A program made the translations under genes and the position numbers. Positions 7,568 to 16,211 of a stretch of DNA of 42,973 nt are shown here, piece after piece; positions within the stretch are counted from its first letter, which is position 1, and each line of letters opens with the position of its first letter. This DNA comes from Microbacterium sp. B19. Its GTDB lineage: Bacteria > Actinomycetota > Actinomycetes > Actinomycetales > Microbacteriaceae. The notes beneath the pieces are model-generated. The model was not told where the DNA came from and searched no databases. It saw nothing but the letters and a program-made list of their open reading frames with translations. Where the stretch lies: positions 36,262 to 79,234 of the forward strand of contig NZ_BADA01000110.1 in assembly GCF_000333395.1 (NCBI RefSeq), given 5' to 3'.

Positions 7568-8127
7568 CGCACGCCCCTCTCGGCATCGGCATCGGCATCG
7601 GCAGGAGAAGCAAGCAGCTGTCTCAGCCGCTCACGCGCCCGAAGCAATCGGACTTTCACGGCGGCCACGCTGCACCCGAGGACCTCCGCCATCTCTTCGC
7701 GAGAGAGTTCCTCCCAGTAGGCCATCCAGATCAGCTCACGGTCTTCGAGGCGCATCTTCGACACGACCTGACGCAGCATGATGGCGTCATCGTCGACCAG
7801 GGCCGGTTGTGGTGCGGACGTCTCTGCGACGAGTCGCTGATATCGCCGCGCCGCCCTGGACCTGCGTCGGTATTCGTTCCCCACGACGTTCCGCAGTGTC
7901 GCGTACAACCAGCGAAGCGTGAACACGGCCTCGTGCTCGGCGCGGTGACGCCATGCCGCGGTGAACACCTCGGCCGTCACGTTCTCGGCATCCCCGATGT
8001 CGTTCAGTCGGTTGAACGCGGCAGTCACGATCACCGCGTGATACTCGCGAAAGAGAACCTCGAACGAGCGCGCCACGGTCGTCGCATGCACGCGCGATGC
8101 GCGCGAGTTCGCGATGTCAGGGCCCAC
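7564..8127 (-). CDS. ECF-type RNA polymerase sigma factor
   Basis: 187 residues if the GTG at 8127 is used. Region 2 spans about 22-61 (FEVLFREYHAVIVTAAFNRL, then DIGDAENVTAEVFTAAWRH) and region 4 about 118-172 (RELIWMAYWEELSREEMAEV and AAVKVRLLRARERLRQLL), so both core- and -35-binding parts are present. A 6-bp repeat (GGCATC, 7582-7600) gives an ADADAD tail. Start is uncertain: if the motif at 8136-8164 is its promoter, transcription begins almost at the GTG, so it is either leaderless or starts at a GTG at 8091 or 8076. It probably controls its own operon and the exporter unit. Confidence 0.9.
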   Translation of the reverse strand: MGPDIANSRASRVHATTVARSFEVLFREYHAVIVTAAFNRLNDIGDAENVTAEVFTAAWRHRAEHEAVFTLRWLYATLRNVVGNEYRRRSRAARRYQRLVAETSAPQPALVDDDAIMLRQVVSKMRLEDRELIWMAYWEELSREEMAEVLGCSVAAVKVRLLRARERLRQLLASPADADADAERGVR

Positions 8128-8135
8128 GTGCTCTC

Positions 8136-8164
8136 TGTTTCCGCCTCGAACCGATTGGTTACGC
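8136..8164 (-). promoter_or_regulatory. Putative ECF-sigma promoter, copy B
   Basis: On the minus strand GCGTAACC, 14 nt, GGAAACA: the same two blocks and spacing as copy A at 6013-6041. Position directly upstream of the sigma gene suggests autoregulation. Confidence 0.65.
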
Positions 8165-8252
8165 GGATCTTTTCACGTCGTCCTCCGCGCGGTCACCGCG
8201 CCTGGTGGCACGGCTCCGATCTCCGTGGCGAACGAGCCCGGATGCCACGGAT

Positions 8253-8561
8253 TCAGCCGCCCAGCACGATGAACATGAGCACCCCGGCGACGGCGAGCGC
8301 CACGGCCGAGAGGACGAATGCCGTGACCCTCGTTGCCGTCGCGAGCCGCGGCATCCGCTGCGCGTCCCAGACGACCGCAAGGATCGCGAGGACGAGCACC
8401 ACGCAGAGAGTGGTCAGGGTCGTGATGCTCGCGGCATCCACGAGATGTCCCGTGCCCCGCAGCGTCCCCATCGTCGACAAAGCCCCGGAGATCACGGCGA
8501 TCCAGGCCGCGGCGAGGATCGGCAGCAGGAGCCAGACGCCAACGTTCACCAGCTTCCTCAC
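8253..8561 (-). CDS. Small integral membrane protein
   Basis: 102 residues from GTG 8559-8561, chosen for the good RBS GAGGAGGG at 8568-8577; a GTG eight codons upstream lacks one. Three hydrophobic segments (VWLLLPILAAAWIAVISGAL, ITTLTTLCVVLVLAILAVVW, VTAFVLSAVALAVAGVLMFI) indicate a three-helix membrane protein. No family recognised. It lies between the sigma gene and the FAD oxidase on the same strand, 30 bp after the oxidase stop, and may be co-transcribed with the latter. Confidence 0.65.
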   Translation of the reverse strand: MRKLVNVGVWLLLPILAAAWIAVISGALSTMGTLRGTGHLVDAASITTLTTLCVVLVLAILAVVWDAQRMPRLATATRVTAFVLSAVALAVAGVLMFIVLGG

Positions 8562-8591
8562 AGCGCCCCCTCCTCGCGGACTCACACTCTG

Positions 8592-9968
8592 TCACGGCAC
8601 AGGGTTCCCCGCCGCGAACACGTTCCGCGGATCCCAGTGCTCCTTCAGGGCGCGCAACCGGTCGAGAGCTGCGGCGAAGCCGGCGGCGCGGTCCATGCCG
8701 CCGTCGAGGAAGGTGAGCGCGAGCGCCTCGCCGGCCCACGGCTCGAACGCGTCGACGAAGGCGGCCACGGCTCCGTGCGCGGGCACCGCCGCCTCGGGGA
8801 CGGGAACCACCGCGATCCCGTGCGCGATGTACTCGCCCGCGACGGCCGACACGGCCCCGCCGCCCGGCAGGGGCCGAGCGATCGCGCCACCGATGTGCCG
8901 CAGCTCGGCGACGAACAGCGTCATATCCGTGGATGCCGCGACGAACGCCGCGACCGCTTCGGCGGGCAGCGCGTCGAGGACGCGGTGGCGGGTCGCCGCG
9001 GGCGTCGGCTGCGGCGGATCCATGTGCATGTGCACGAGGGCGGCGGACGGGATGCGAGTGAACGTGTCGATCTCGGGGCCGAGGTCGCGCAGCGGCCGCA
9101 GCAGTTCGTCAGCACGCTCGTCGGACTCGAGCGCGGCCCCATCCACCACGACGACCGAGCGTCCCGACAGGAACGGCGGCAGCTCGGGCAGCGGCGGGAG
9201 GTGCAGCACCCGCAGCGACGAGGTGACGGATTCGGGTACGGATGCCGTCCACTCGGCCCACGTTCGACTGACGGCCGCGGTGTGCGTGGCATCCCACAGC
9301 AGCATTCCGGCGAACACGTCGGCGTAGGGCAGCAGCTCGATCTCGAGCGACACGACGATGCCGAAGGCGCCGGAGCCGCCGCGGACCGCCCAGAACAGGT
9401 CGGGGTTCTGGTGCGCGCTCGCGCGGACGAGCGAGCCGTCGGCGGTGACGATCTGCACGGATCGCACCGCGTTGACGGCCAGGCCGTGCGTGCGGGAGTA
9501 GAACGACACCCCGCCGTTGAGCGAGTAGCCCGCGACCGAGACGTCGCCGGCGCTGCCGTGCAGGGCGGTGAGCCCGTGCGGTGCGGCGGCGGCCAGGACG
9601 TCGTTCCAGTGCGAACCGCCGAGGACGATCGCCGCCTCCGCCTCGGGGTGCACGGTGACGCCGCGCAGGGCATCGAGACGCACGAGCACGGCATTCGCGA
9701 GGTCGGTGTCGGCGAGCGCCGCAGCGCCGTGCCCGGTGGACTGCGGAGCGACGCGCAGGCCCGCGGCCGTGGCCGCGCGGACGACGGCGACGACCTCTTC
9801 GGCGGACTCGGGCGTGACGACGGCGAACGGGCGCTGGTCGATGGCGACATTCCACGGCGTGCGGACGACGTCGTAGTCGGGGTCGCTCGCCAGGACGACG
9901 CGGGAACCGAGCGCATCGCGCAGTTTCGCGGCGCGCTCGTCGAGGGTGGATTCAGCGGTGGATGACAT
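8592..9968 (-). CDS. FAD-linked oxidase, berberine-bridge-enzyme type
   Basis: 458 residues from ATG 9968. FAD_binding_4 fold (about 45-215): PFAVVTPESAEEVVAVVRAA, the APQSTGHG segment with H80 as the expected covalent FAD ligand, then YSLNGGVSF and PDLFWAVRGGSGAFGIVVS. The Cys used for bicovalent FAD in many BBE enzymes appears replaced (Ala near 140), so mono-covalent FAD is predicted. The BBE C-terminal tail WDPRNVFAAGNP closes the protein. It would oxidise an alcohol, sugar or secondary metabolite with O2. Divergent from a LuxR regulator with a nested palindrome between them. Confidence 0.9.
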   Translation of the reverse strand: MSSTAESTLDERAAKLRDALGSRVVLASDPDYDVVRTPWNVAIDQRPFAVVTPESAEEVVAVVRAATAAGLRVAPQSTGHGAAALADTDLANAVLVRLDALRGVTVHPEAEAAIVLGGSHWNDVLAAAAPHGLTALHGSAGDVSVAGYSLNGGVSFYSRTHGLAVNAVRSVQIVTADGSLVRASAHQNPDLFWAVRGGSGAFGIVVSLEIELLPYADVFAGMLLWDATHTAAVSRTWAEWTASVPESVTSSLRVLHLPPLPELPPFLSGRSVVVVDGAALESDERADELLRPLRDLGPEIDTFTRIPSAALVHMHMDPPQPTPAATRHRVLDALPAEAVAAFVAASTDMTLFVAELRHIGGAIARPLPGGGAVSAVAGEYIAHGIAVVPVPEAAVPAHGAVAAFVDAFEPWAGEALALTFLDGGMDRAAGFAAALDRLRALKEHWDPRNVFAAGNPVP

Positions 9969-10031
9969 GGTGTGGACCGTTCTCTCGGGTGGGTGACGGC
10001 ACGACTCTGCTCCTCTTCCGCGGTGGCATCC

Positions 10032-10075
10032 ATCCCAGACGAGAGGGGATTTTCGTCCCCCCAGATTCCTGGGAT
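10032..10075. promoter_or_regulatory. Nested palindrome between FAD oxidase and LuxR regulator
   Basis: Outer arms ATCCCAG (10032-10038) and CTGGGAT (10069-10075) enclose a second dyad GGGGA (10045-10049) / TCCCC (10056-10060). It lies midway between the two divergent starts and is the most likely binding site of the LuxR-type protein. Inferred. Confidence 0.55.
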
Positions 10076-10109
10076 GGTGGCGGCGCGGCGAGCGGAGCAC
10101 ACTGTTCGC

Positions 10110-11237
10110 ATGGTCACCGCCCTGGCCGCCGGACGCGCGCGCAGCGACATCGATGTGCTGTCGCGCGCCGGTCTGCCGCTGGCGGAGTTCATGGCGGAGT
10201 CGGCGAGCGCCCTTCTGTCCGTGGTGCCGTACATCGCCGGGTGTTTCTCGAGCACCGATCCGGCGACGTCGATGATCGCGAGCACCCTCAAACTCGGCGA
10301 TCTCGACGGCAAGAACTTCGCCGACGTCGCCTGGGCGCGCATCGAGTACGGCGGTCAGCCCGACCCGACGCGGTATGACGCGATCGCGTCCGCGGGACAG
10401 GTGGCCGTCGGCATCCACGAGGCCACCGACGGCGAGGTCGAGCGTCTGGAACGCATGGCCGACCTGGTGCTCCCGCGGTTCGGATACGTCGACGAGGCGC
10501 GCGTGGTGTTCGCGGATCGCGCGGGAGTGTGGGGAACGCTGTCGGTGCTCCGCGGCTCCGACGACGCGGCGTTCACGCCGCAGGAGCTCGCCTTCTTCGC
10601 CAGCGTCGCGCCGGCGCTGACGCGGGGGATCCGCACCGGACTCCTCACGCAGCTGGCCCACCGCCCGTCCGCGCCCGCGTCGGGTCCGGCGGTGATCATC
10701 ATCGACGCGTCGGATCGCGTCGTGCAGTCGAGCCCCGGCGCGCAGGAGCGCCTCGCGCAGTTGGCGGTACCGGGCGCCGATCCCCTCACCTATATCCAGG
10801 CTCTCGTCAGCGGCGCACGCCGGTTCGCGTCGGGAGATCTCCCCCGGATGCCACGGATCCGCACGCGCACGAGCGACGGCGTGTGGCTGGTGCTGCACGC
10901 CGCGCCGCTCGGTGGTCTCGGCGACCGCGCCGGTGACGTCGTGGTCACGATCGAGGAGGCCCGGCCGCAGGAGGTCATCGACATCGTCGCCGCGGCCTTC
11001 GCGCTGACCGTCCGCGAGCACGAAGTCGTCGGAGCCGTCCTGCGCGGCGCCGACACGAAGGAGATCGCCGCGTCGATGCACGTGTCGCCGTACACCGTGC
11101 AGGACCACCTCAAGTCGATCTTCGAGAAGGCCGGCGTCACCAGCCGCCGCGAGCTCGTGGCGCGCGTCTACTTCGACCAGTACCTGCCCCGCGCCGGGTC
11201 GGACCTGGGAGCGGACGGGTGGTTCGCGGGGGTCTGA
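10110..11237 (+). CDS. LuxR-family transcriptional regulator
   Basis: 375 residues from ATG 10110 (an in-frame ATG at 10074 lies in the palindrome and is less likely). The N-terminal 200 residues look like a GAF/sensor-like region (GVWGTLSVLRGSDD, FFASVAPALTRGIR), the middle is PAS-like (PAVIIIDASDRVVQSSPGAQE), and the C-terminus is a LuxR HTH: FALTVREHEVVGAVLRGADT, KEIAASMHVSPYTVQDHLKS, IFEKAGVTSRRELVARV. No receiver domain, so it is not a standard response regulator. It likely controls the divergent FAD oxidase; the signal is unknown. Confidence 0.9.
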   Translation: MVTALAAGRARSDIDVLSRAGLPLAEFMAESASALLSVVPYIAGCFSSTDPATSMIASTLKLGDLDGKNFADVAWARIEYGGQPDPTRYDAIASAGQVAVGIHEATDGEVERLERMADLVLPRFGYVDEARVVFADRAGVWGTLSVLRGSDDAAFTPQELAFFASVAPALTRGIRTGLLTQLAHRPSAPASGPAVIIIDASDRVVQSSPGAQERLAQLAVPGADPLTYIQALVSGARRFASGDLPRMPRIRTRTSDGVWLVLHAAPLGGLGDRAGDVVVTIEEARPQEVIDIVAAAFALTVREHEVVGAVLRGADTKEIAASMHVSPYTVQDHLKSIFEKAGVTSRRELVARVYFDQYLPRAGSDLGADGWFAGV

Positions 11238-11265
11238 GTCGGATCAACGGGGATCCCCCCGCCCT

Positions 11266-12669
11266 CTACCCGCGCGGAACCGTCACCACGAACAGAACGA
11301 TGGACGCGATCCCGAGCACCGTGCCGATCGCGCTCAGGATCTGCCCGTAGAGCGGGAGGCGGCGCGGAAGGCCGGCGTTCCGCAGATGCGCCCAGGCGGT
11401 GTTCGACAGCGCGAAGCCGAGAAGACCGAACATGGCGCCGAAGAGCGGAACGAACGAGATCACCGCACACACGAAGCCGATGATCCGCCCCGGACCCACC
11501 GCCCAGGGTTGGATCACGGGCTTTCCGTCGAGTCCGCGCGGCGCGGGTTCGTTCGTGAACGCGCGGAAGAGGTCTTCGCGGAACGTGAGAGGTCTCGGTT
11601 CTTCGCGGGGAACCGCACCCTTCCGCTTCGCGGGGTTCCTCCAGGCTTCCGGGAACGCGAAGATCGTCGCGGTCGCGAGAACGAACGCCGCGGCGATGAC
11701 GGTGAACATCCGCGTCTCGCCGGAGAAGAACGTCGCGGCGAAGAGGATGACGAATGCGACCACCATCACCGCTGCGGCCCGCAGGTGTCGGACGCCTTCG
11801 CGGCGCACGAGCGAGAATAGCGCGCCGAGCGAGTATCGGAACCGCAGTCGGAAGAGCGCCACGGCGATCACCGCCGTGACGGGAAGCGCCAGTCCGAAGA
11901 CGAAGGCCATCGGCGAGGGTGTGCCGTCGGCCGCAGGCCCGGGCGGTGACACCCGGAGCGCGATCATCATCCAGACCGCACTGACCAGGAGAAGGATGGC
12001 GACGCCGCGGCCGAACGCGGCGGAGATGTTCTGCGTGTGCACGGGGTTGGCGGGCTGCTCGCCCGTCAGTTCCGCGAACTGGTTCATTGCCCCGGCGAAG
12101 CGGAACCGACGTTCGAGGGCCACGCCGAGGTTCTGCCGGATCTGCGCGTCGTTCGGTTCGAGGGCCAGCGCCTGCCGTAGCGCTCCCTCGGCCTTCCGAG
12201 GGCGCCCCAGCAGCAGGTAGGCCGTCCCGAGAGCCTGATGGGCGCCCGCGACGTCCGGTGCGAGGTCGATGGCGGCTTGTCCGGCCGCGATGGCTCGCTT
12301 CTCCCCTTGGCGCCCGTTCGCGCGGGCCTCGGTGTAGGCGACGACGGCGTGGTTCTGCCAGTCGTTCGGCTCTTGCCGCAGCGCCTCGTTCGCGGCATCC
12401 AATCCCTGGCGGGGACGCCCGGTATCCCCCGCCACGTACGCCAGCAGGCGGAGTGCGGCGGTGAAGTCCGGCTCCTCCGCCACGACGGTGGACGCGTGGT
12501 CGAACGCGGCGTCGTGTTCGCCCATCCCGTAGAGAGCGTGCGCGAGAACGAATCGCGACACGTTGTCCTGCGGGTCGGTGCGCAACGCCCGCAGCGCAGC
12601 GTCCTGCGCCTCGCGCAACCGTCCGGCCCCGAGCAGGGCGCGCGCCTGCGCGGCATCCCCTCGGCTCAC
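11266..12669 (-). CDS. TPR membrane protein coupled to an AAA+ ATPase
   Basis: 467 residues from a GTG overlapping the AAA+ stop (GTGA). Residues 1-205 are tetratricopeptide repeats (AQARALLGAGRLREAQDAAL, HALYGMGEHDAAFDHAS, ALGTAYLLLGRPRKAEGALR). The C-terminal half has about six hydrophobic helices, including VAILLLVSAVWMMIAL, VAFVILFAATFFSG and the last one TVLGIASIVLFVVTV. The TPR part should be cytoplasmic and bind the ATPase or its clients. No enzyme domain seen. The specific function is unknown; coupling indicates a fixed partnership. Confidence 0.8.
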   Translation of the reverse strand: MSRGDAAQARALLGAGRLREAQDAALRALRTDPQDNVSRFVLAHALYGMGEHDAAFDHASTVVAEEPDFTAALRLLAYVAGDTGRPRQGLDAANEALRQEPNDWQNHAVVAYTEARANGRQGEKRAIAAGQAAIDLAPDVAGAHQALGTAYLLLGRPRKAEGALRQALALEPNDAQIRQNLGVALERRFRFAGAMNQFAELTGEQPANPVHTQNISAAFGRGVAILLLVSAVWMMIALRVSPPGPAADGTPSPMAFVFGLALPVTAVIAVALFRLRFRYSLGALFSLVRREGVRHLRAAAVMVVAFVILFAATFFSGETRMFTVIAAAFVLATATIFAFPEAWRNPAKRKGAVPREEPRPLTFREDLFRAFTNEPAPRGLDGKPVIQPWAVGPGRIIGFVCAVISFVPLFGAMFGLLGFALSNTAWAHLRNAGLPRRLPLYGQILSAIGTVLGIASIVLFVVTVPRG

Positions 12670-13892
12670 AGCCGCTTCACTTTCTTCAGGTAGGCCTTGA
12701 GTTCGTCGTACTGGCCGTCGGCGTTGCCGAAGAGCGCGACGTTGCGCGCGGAGGTGAGCCAGTCGCCGACGGAGGGCCGCACGTCGGCGATCGCCGTGAG
12801 GAGATCGTCCATCTGGATGAGCCGCGCCTCGCCCGAGCGGACGCTGTCGAGGAGCGCGGTCTCGGATGCCGTCTCGCAGATGTGCGCGATATCGGCGCCG
12901 CTGTATCCGTCGGTGCGCCGGGCGAGTTCAACGACGTCGACCGCCTCGATCGGCCGGTCGCGGAGGTGAGCGTGAAAGATCGCCGCCCGCGCCTCGCGAT
13001 CGGGCGGCAGAACGAGGACCGTGCGGTCGAGACGTCCGGGTCGGCGGAGGGCGACGTCGACGTCCCACGGCTGGTTGGTCGCGGCGAGCACGTACACGCC
13101 CTCGTTGCCCGCCTGGGTCGCGACGCCGTCGAGTTCTTCGAGCAGCTGCGACACCACGCCGCGCATCGGCGACGAGCCGAGTCCGGTCCGGCGCTGACCG
13201 ATGCCGTCGACCTCGTCGAGGAAGACGACGCACGGCGCGTTCCGGCGCGCGTCATCGAAGATCCGATGCAGGTTCTGCTCGCTCTCACCCAGGTACATGT
13301 TGAGCACGTCATTCAGCCGGATCGTCACGAACGATGCCCCCAGCTCGCCCGCCAGTGCCCGCGCGAGGTGCGTCTTTCCGCATCCCGGCGGCCCGTACAG
13401 CAGCAGTCCGCCGCGCAGGCGCTTGCCGTACAGCCGCCGCAGTTCGGGATTCTGGAGCGGAGCGAGGAACGACGCGGTCAGCCGCTCCTTGACCTGTTCC
13501 ATCCCGCCGACGTCGGCGAGCGTGAGCCGCGGATGCTCCGGCTCCACCGCCGGCTCCTCGCTCGCCGTCGGCGTCGCCTCGACGAACGCCGGAGCCACGA
13601 TGCCGTCCACGTCTTCCTCCGCCGCCGCCCAGTCATACGTCGGCGCGGTCGCCGGGTTGGCCTCGACCGCCGGTGTCGCCTCGACCACCGGCGTGTTCGA
13701 GAGAGCGGATGCCATGAGCTCCAGCGCACGAGCGTGGCCCGGATCCGCGGCGAGGAGCGTGCCGAGATGCACGATGGCCTCGGACGTACGTCGGTCGGCG
13801 ATGAGCAGTTCCGCGACGTGCAGGCGCAGCACCCTGTCGTCGGGCGCCAGCTCGAGGGCACGGAGCAGCGCGGAAACCACGTCGTCGGTCAC
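12666..13892 (-). CDS. AAA+ ATPase with N-terminal TPR-like region
   Basis: 408 residues from GTG 13890-13892; the open frame continues upstream through a C-run and is not used. Residues 1-65 form TPR-like helices (LLRALELAPDDRVLRLHVAEL), 66-120 an Ala/Pro/Glu linker, and 123-400 a classical AAA module: Walker A GPPGCGKT (167-174), Walker B CVVFLDEVD (221-229), sensor 1 LAATNQ, and the arginine-finger region RRPGRLDR, ending in a lid with YSGADIAHICETA. The module resembles p97/FtsH-type AAA proteins but lacks a protease. It probably remodels proteins together with the coupled TPR membrane protein. Confidence 0.9.
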   Translation of the reverse strand: MTDDVVSALLRALELAPDDRVLRLHVAELLIADRRTSEAIVHLGTLLAADPGHARALELMASALSNTPVVEATPAVEANPATAPTYDWAAAEEDVDGIVAPAFVEATPTASEEPAVEPEHPRLTLADVGGMEQVKERLTASFLAPLQNPELRRLYGKRLRGGLLLYGPPGCGKTHLARALAGELGASFVTIRLNDVLNMYLGESEQNLHRIFDDARRNAPCVVFLDEVDGIGQRRTGLGSSPMRGVVSQLLEELDGVATQAGNEGVYVLAATNQPWDVDVALRRPGRLDRTVLVLPPDREARAAIFHAHLRDRPIEAVDVVELARRTDGYSGADIAHICETASETALLDSVRSGEARLIQMDDLLTAIADVRPSVGDWLTSARNVALFGNADGQYDELKAYLKKVKRL

Positions 13893-14200
13893 GCCGTCAT
13901 CGTAGGGCTCGCGTGTGGCGCCGGTGTGTCGACGGTCGAACGACTCCGCGCTAGGCGGATCCGCCCGCACGCGCATACCCCCCCCCCCGGGCGCCAGAGC
14001 GAATGGTCTGTTACTCCGCAACGTGTCCCTGGCGACGAAGCGCCTGGTCTACTAGTTACCCGCGAGCGCTCCGGGCGAGGCGCACCTCCGGGCCGTCCGG
14101 GGAGAGCGGGGCTGCGTCACGCGCGCGGCTGGCTCACCGCACCCGGTCTGCACAGTCTCTGTGAAGGGCTGTTGCGCGTCCGCCATGCCCGTTCCGTCGG
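13893..14200. other. Intergenic region with an 11-C run
   Basis: 308 bp without a convincing gene. It holds a run of 11 C (13978-13988) and the upstream region of the AAA+ gene. No tRNA or clear hairpin terminator was found. Confidence 0.5.
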
Positions 14201-14395
14201 CTAGCTGGCAGACCCGGATTCTGAGTCTTCCTCAGCAGGTTCCCGCGGGCTGCCGCCCACGTACCCGACGAAGCGTGCGTCGGCGAGATTTTTCCCGATG
14301 TAGATCGGTTCTCCTCGGTGGGCTTCGACATCAAAATCGGGATGGATGCCGTTGAAGCCGCTGGCGGCTTCCTTGGCGTCATCCCTTTCGCCCAT
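14201..14395 (-). CDS. Small acidic hypothetical protein
   Basis: 64 residues. RBS GGGAGGT about 7 nt before ATG 14395 and a plausible sequence (ASGFNGIHPDFDVEAHRGEP, PIYIGKNLADARFVGYVGG) with an acidic tail EPAEEDSESGS favour a real gene. No family recognised and no membrane segment. It stands alone between the AAA+ and WYL genes. Confidence 0.55.
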   Translation of the reverse strand: MGERDDAKEAASGFNGIHPDFDVEAHRGEPIYIGKNLADARFVGYVGGSPREPAEEDSESGSAS

Positions 14396-14667
14396 TCCCG
14401 CACCTCCCGGTTCGTACGCATTCGAGCCACATCCGACTGTCAGGGCAGGCTACCCCGCTCGAGGGAGGGCACAGCCCCACTCCCACCGGGCGCTCCCTTC
14501 GCCGGACCTGGGCCTCGAAGCGGAGCGCGTGTGGGCGATGACGCGGCACTGTCACCGCCCAGCGGAAGTCACGCCACTCGATCAACTAGAGCTCCAGCTT
14601 CACGTCGTCGAGAAGTCCTCGGCCCAGACCCTCGATCATCAGACGCACAACGAACATGTGTCGTCGA

Positions 14668-15648
14668 CTAGGCCCGCCGCGAATGTCGCCGGGTGCCGCG
14701 TGACCTGGGAGAGGTCGCCCGCGCGAACCGCTCCGCCACCACCCCAAACGCCTCCGCCAGCTCCGGAGGCCCCACGACCTCCATCTCGGCCTCGAACCGC
14801 CCGAACGACGCGGCGAGCGCTCCCCACGACCACGACCCCGCTTCGAGCGTGCAGCTCCCCTCGTCGACCGCGGTGACGGTTCCGTCGCCGGCGAAGGGCC
14901 GCACGTCCTGCGCCGGGAGGTGGAGCAGCACCGTTCCGCGGCACGGCCAGGCGTTGGCATCCGCTCCCTTGAATCGGGCCGAGACGAACGCGTCGACGTC
15001 GCCACCGGGCACCGTGCGCGGAGTGAAGGGGGCGCCGTGCGGGATGCGCGGATGGATGCGATCGACCCGGTAGATCCGCCAGTCGTCGCGGTCGAGATCC
15101 CACGCGACGAGGTACCACCGGCCGTCCGAGACGGCGAGGTGGTGCGGCTCCGCTCGCCGCAGCGCGCCGCCGTAGTCGAACCGCAGCGTCACCCGGTCGC
15201 GGATCGCCTGCGCGAGCGTCACGAGGACGTCGAGAGAGATGGAGGTGGATGCCACCTCCCCCGGCCGCGCGACCGTGGTGACCTCGAGGGTGTCGAGGCG
15301 GTGCCGCAGACGTGAGGGCATGACCTGGCGCATCGTCGCGAGCGCGCGGATCGCCGCCTCACCGATGCCCGCGCCAAGAGCCGGGGCGGTGCGCAGCGCG
15401 ACAGCCACGGCGAGCGCCTGGTCGTCGTCGAAGAGCAGCGGGGGCAGCTCGGTGCCGGAGTCGAGACGGTACCCGCCGTCCGGACCCATCGTGGCCTCGA
15501 TGCGGTACCCCATCTCGCGGAGGCGATCTATATCGCGACGCACCGTGCGGTCGGTGATGCCGAGCCGCGAGGCGAGCAGCGACCCCGGCCAGTCGCGTCG
15601 CGTCTGCAGCAGCGACAGCAGGGTGAGCAGCCGCGATGTCGTCGTCAT
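14668..15648 (-). CDS. WYL-domain transcriptional regulator (YafY type)
   Basis: 326 residues. Winged HTH at 1-60 (LLTLLSLLQTRRDWPGSLLA, RLGITDRTVRRDIDRLREMG), WYL domain around 150-215 (VTLRFDYGGALRRAEPHHLA, SDGRWYLVAWDLDRDDWRIY), and a WCX C-terminal domain. The exact W-Y-L triplet is present in DGRWYLVAW. Such regulators bind DNA and often sense a nucleic-acid or small ligand; many act in DNA damage or phage defence. Divergent from a VOC protein gene 97 bp away, the probable target. The last 12 residues are basic. Confidence 0.9.
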   Translation of the reverse strand: MTTTSRLLTLLSLLQTRRDWPGSLLASRLGITDRTVRRDIDRLREMGYRIEATMGPDGGYRLDSGTELPPLLFDDDQALAVAVALRTAPALGAGIGEAAIRALATMRQVMPSRLRHRLDTLEVTTVARPGEVASTSISLDVLVTLAQAIRDRVTLRFDYGGALRRAEPHHLAVSDGRWYLVAWDLDRDDWRIYRVDRIHPRIPHGAPFTPRTVPGGDVDAFVSARFKGADANAWPCRGTVLLHLPAQDVRPFAGDGTVTAVDEGSCTLEAGSWSWGALAASFGRFEAEMEVVGPPELAEAFGVVAERFARATSPRSRGTRRHSRRA

Positions 15649-15744
15649 GGCATCCAGGGTATTTCCGGTCTAGGACAGAAACAGCCCTACATGGCTGTGA
15701 GGGTCGTGGCACGAGCCGATCCGGCCGAGACCCAAGGAGCAGAC

Positions 15745-16200
15745 ATGTCCGTGCAGACCACCCCTCACCTGAACTTCCGCGGCGACGCGCGCGCGGCGCT
15801 GGAGTTCTACCGATCCGTCTTCGGCGGGCACTCCGTCATCAACACTTACGCCGATTTCGGGATGCCGGCCGAGATCCCCGGCGCCGACAAGGTCGTGTTC
15901 GGCCTCGTCGCCGCCGCGAACGGGTTCCGCCTCATGGGGTACGACATCCCTGGCCAGACCGAGGGCAGCATCGCCGGCAGCGGCTCCACCCGCCGCGAGA
16001 ACAACACGACGATCACCGACCAGGCGCTGTTCGTCTCGATCAGTTCGCCCACGCTCGACGAGCTGCAGGACTACTGGGATGCCCTGGCGGTGGATGCCAC
16101 GATCGTCGAGCCCCTCGCGGCGTCGGCGTGGAGCGCCGGGTTCGGGATGCTGACCGACCGGTTCGGCGTGACGTGGAGTGCGTCGGTTGCCGCGGAGTGA
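15745..16200 (+). CDS. VOC-fold protein, PhnB-like
   Basis: 151 residues; RBS AAGGAG (15734-15739) precedes ATG 15745. The PhnB/3-demethylubiquinone-methyltransferase-like glyoxalase pattern is clear: PHLNFRGDARAALEFYRSVF, NGFRLMGYD in the middle, and DRFGVTWSAS at the end. Members form dimers and may bind metal, but enzymatic function is usually unknown. Likely regulated by the divergent WYL gene. Confidence 0.85.
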   Translation: MSVQTTPHLNFRGDARAALEFYRSVFGGHSVINTYADFGMPAEIPGADKVVFGLVAAANGFRLMGYDIPGQTEGSIAGSGSTRRENNTTITDQALFVSISSPTLDELQDYWDALAVDATIVEPLAASAWSAGFGMLTDRFGVTWSASVAAE

Positions 16201-16211
16201 CCCGGGAGGCA

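Noticed and set aside
9969..11108. Minus-strand extension of the FAD oxidase frame
   Set aside because: It is antisense to the complete LuxR gene, whose protein has clear domains; GC-rich codon bias keeps the reverse frame open.
14586..14655. 23-codon minus-strand frame ending LLDDVKLEL, like a RibD-type C-terminus
   Set aside because: Too short to support; no start context and no further homology around it.
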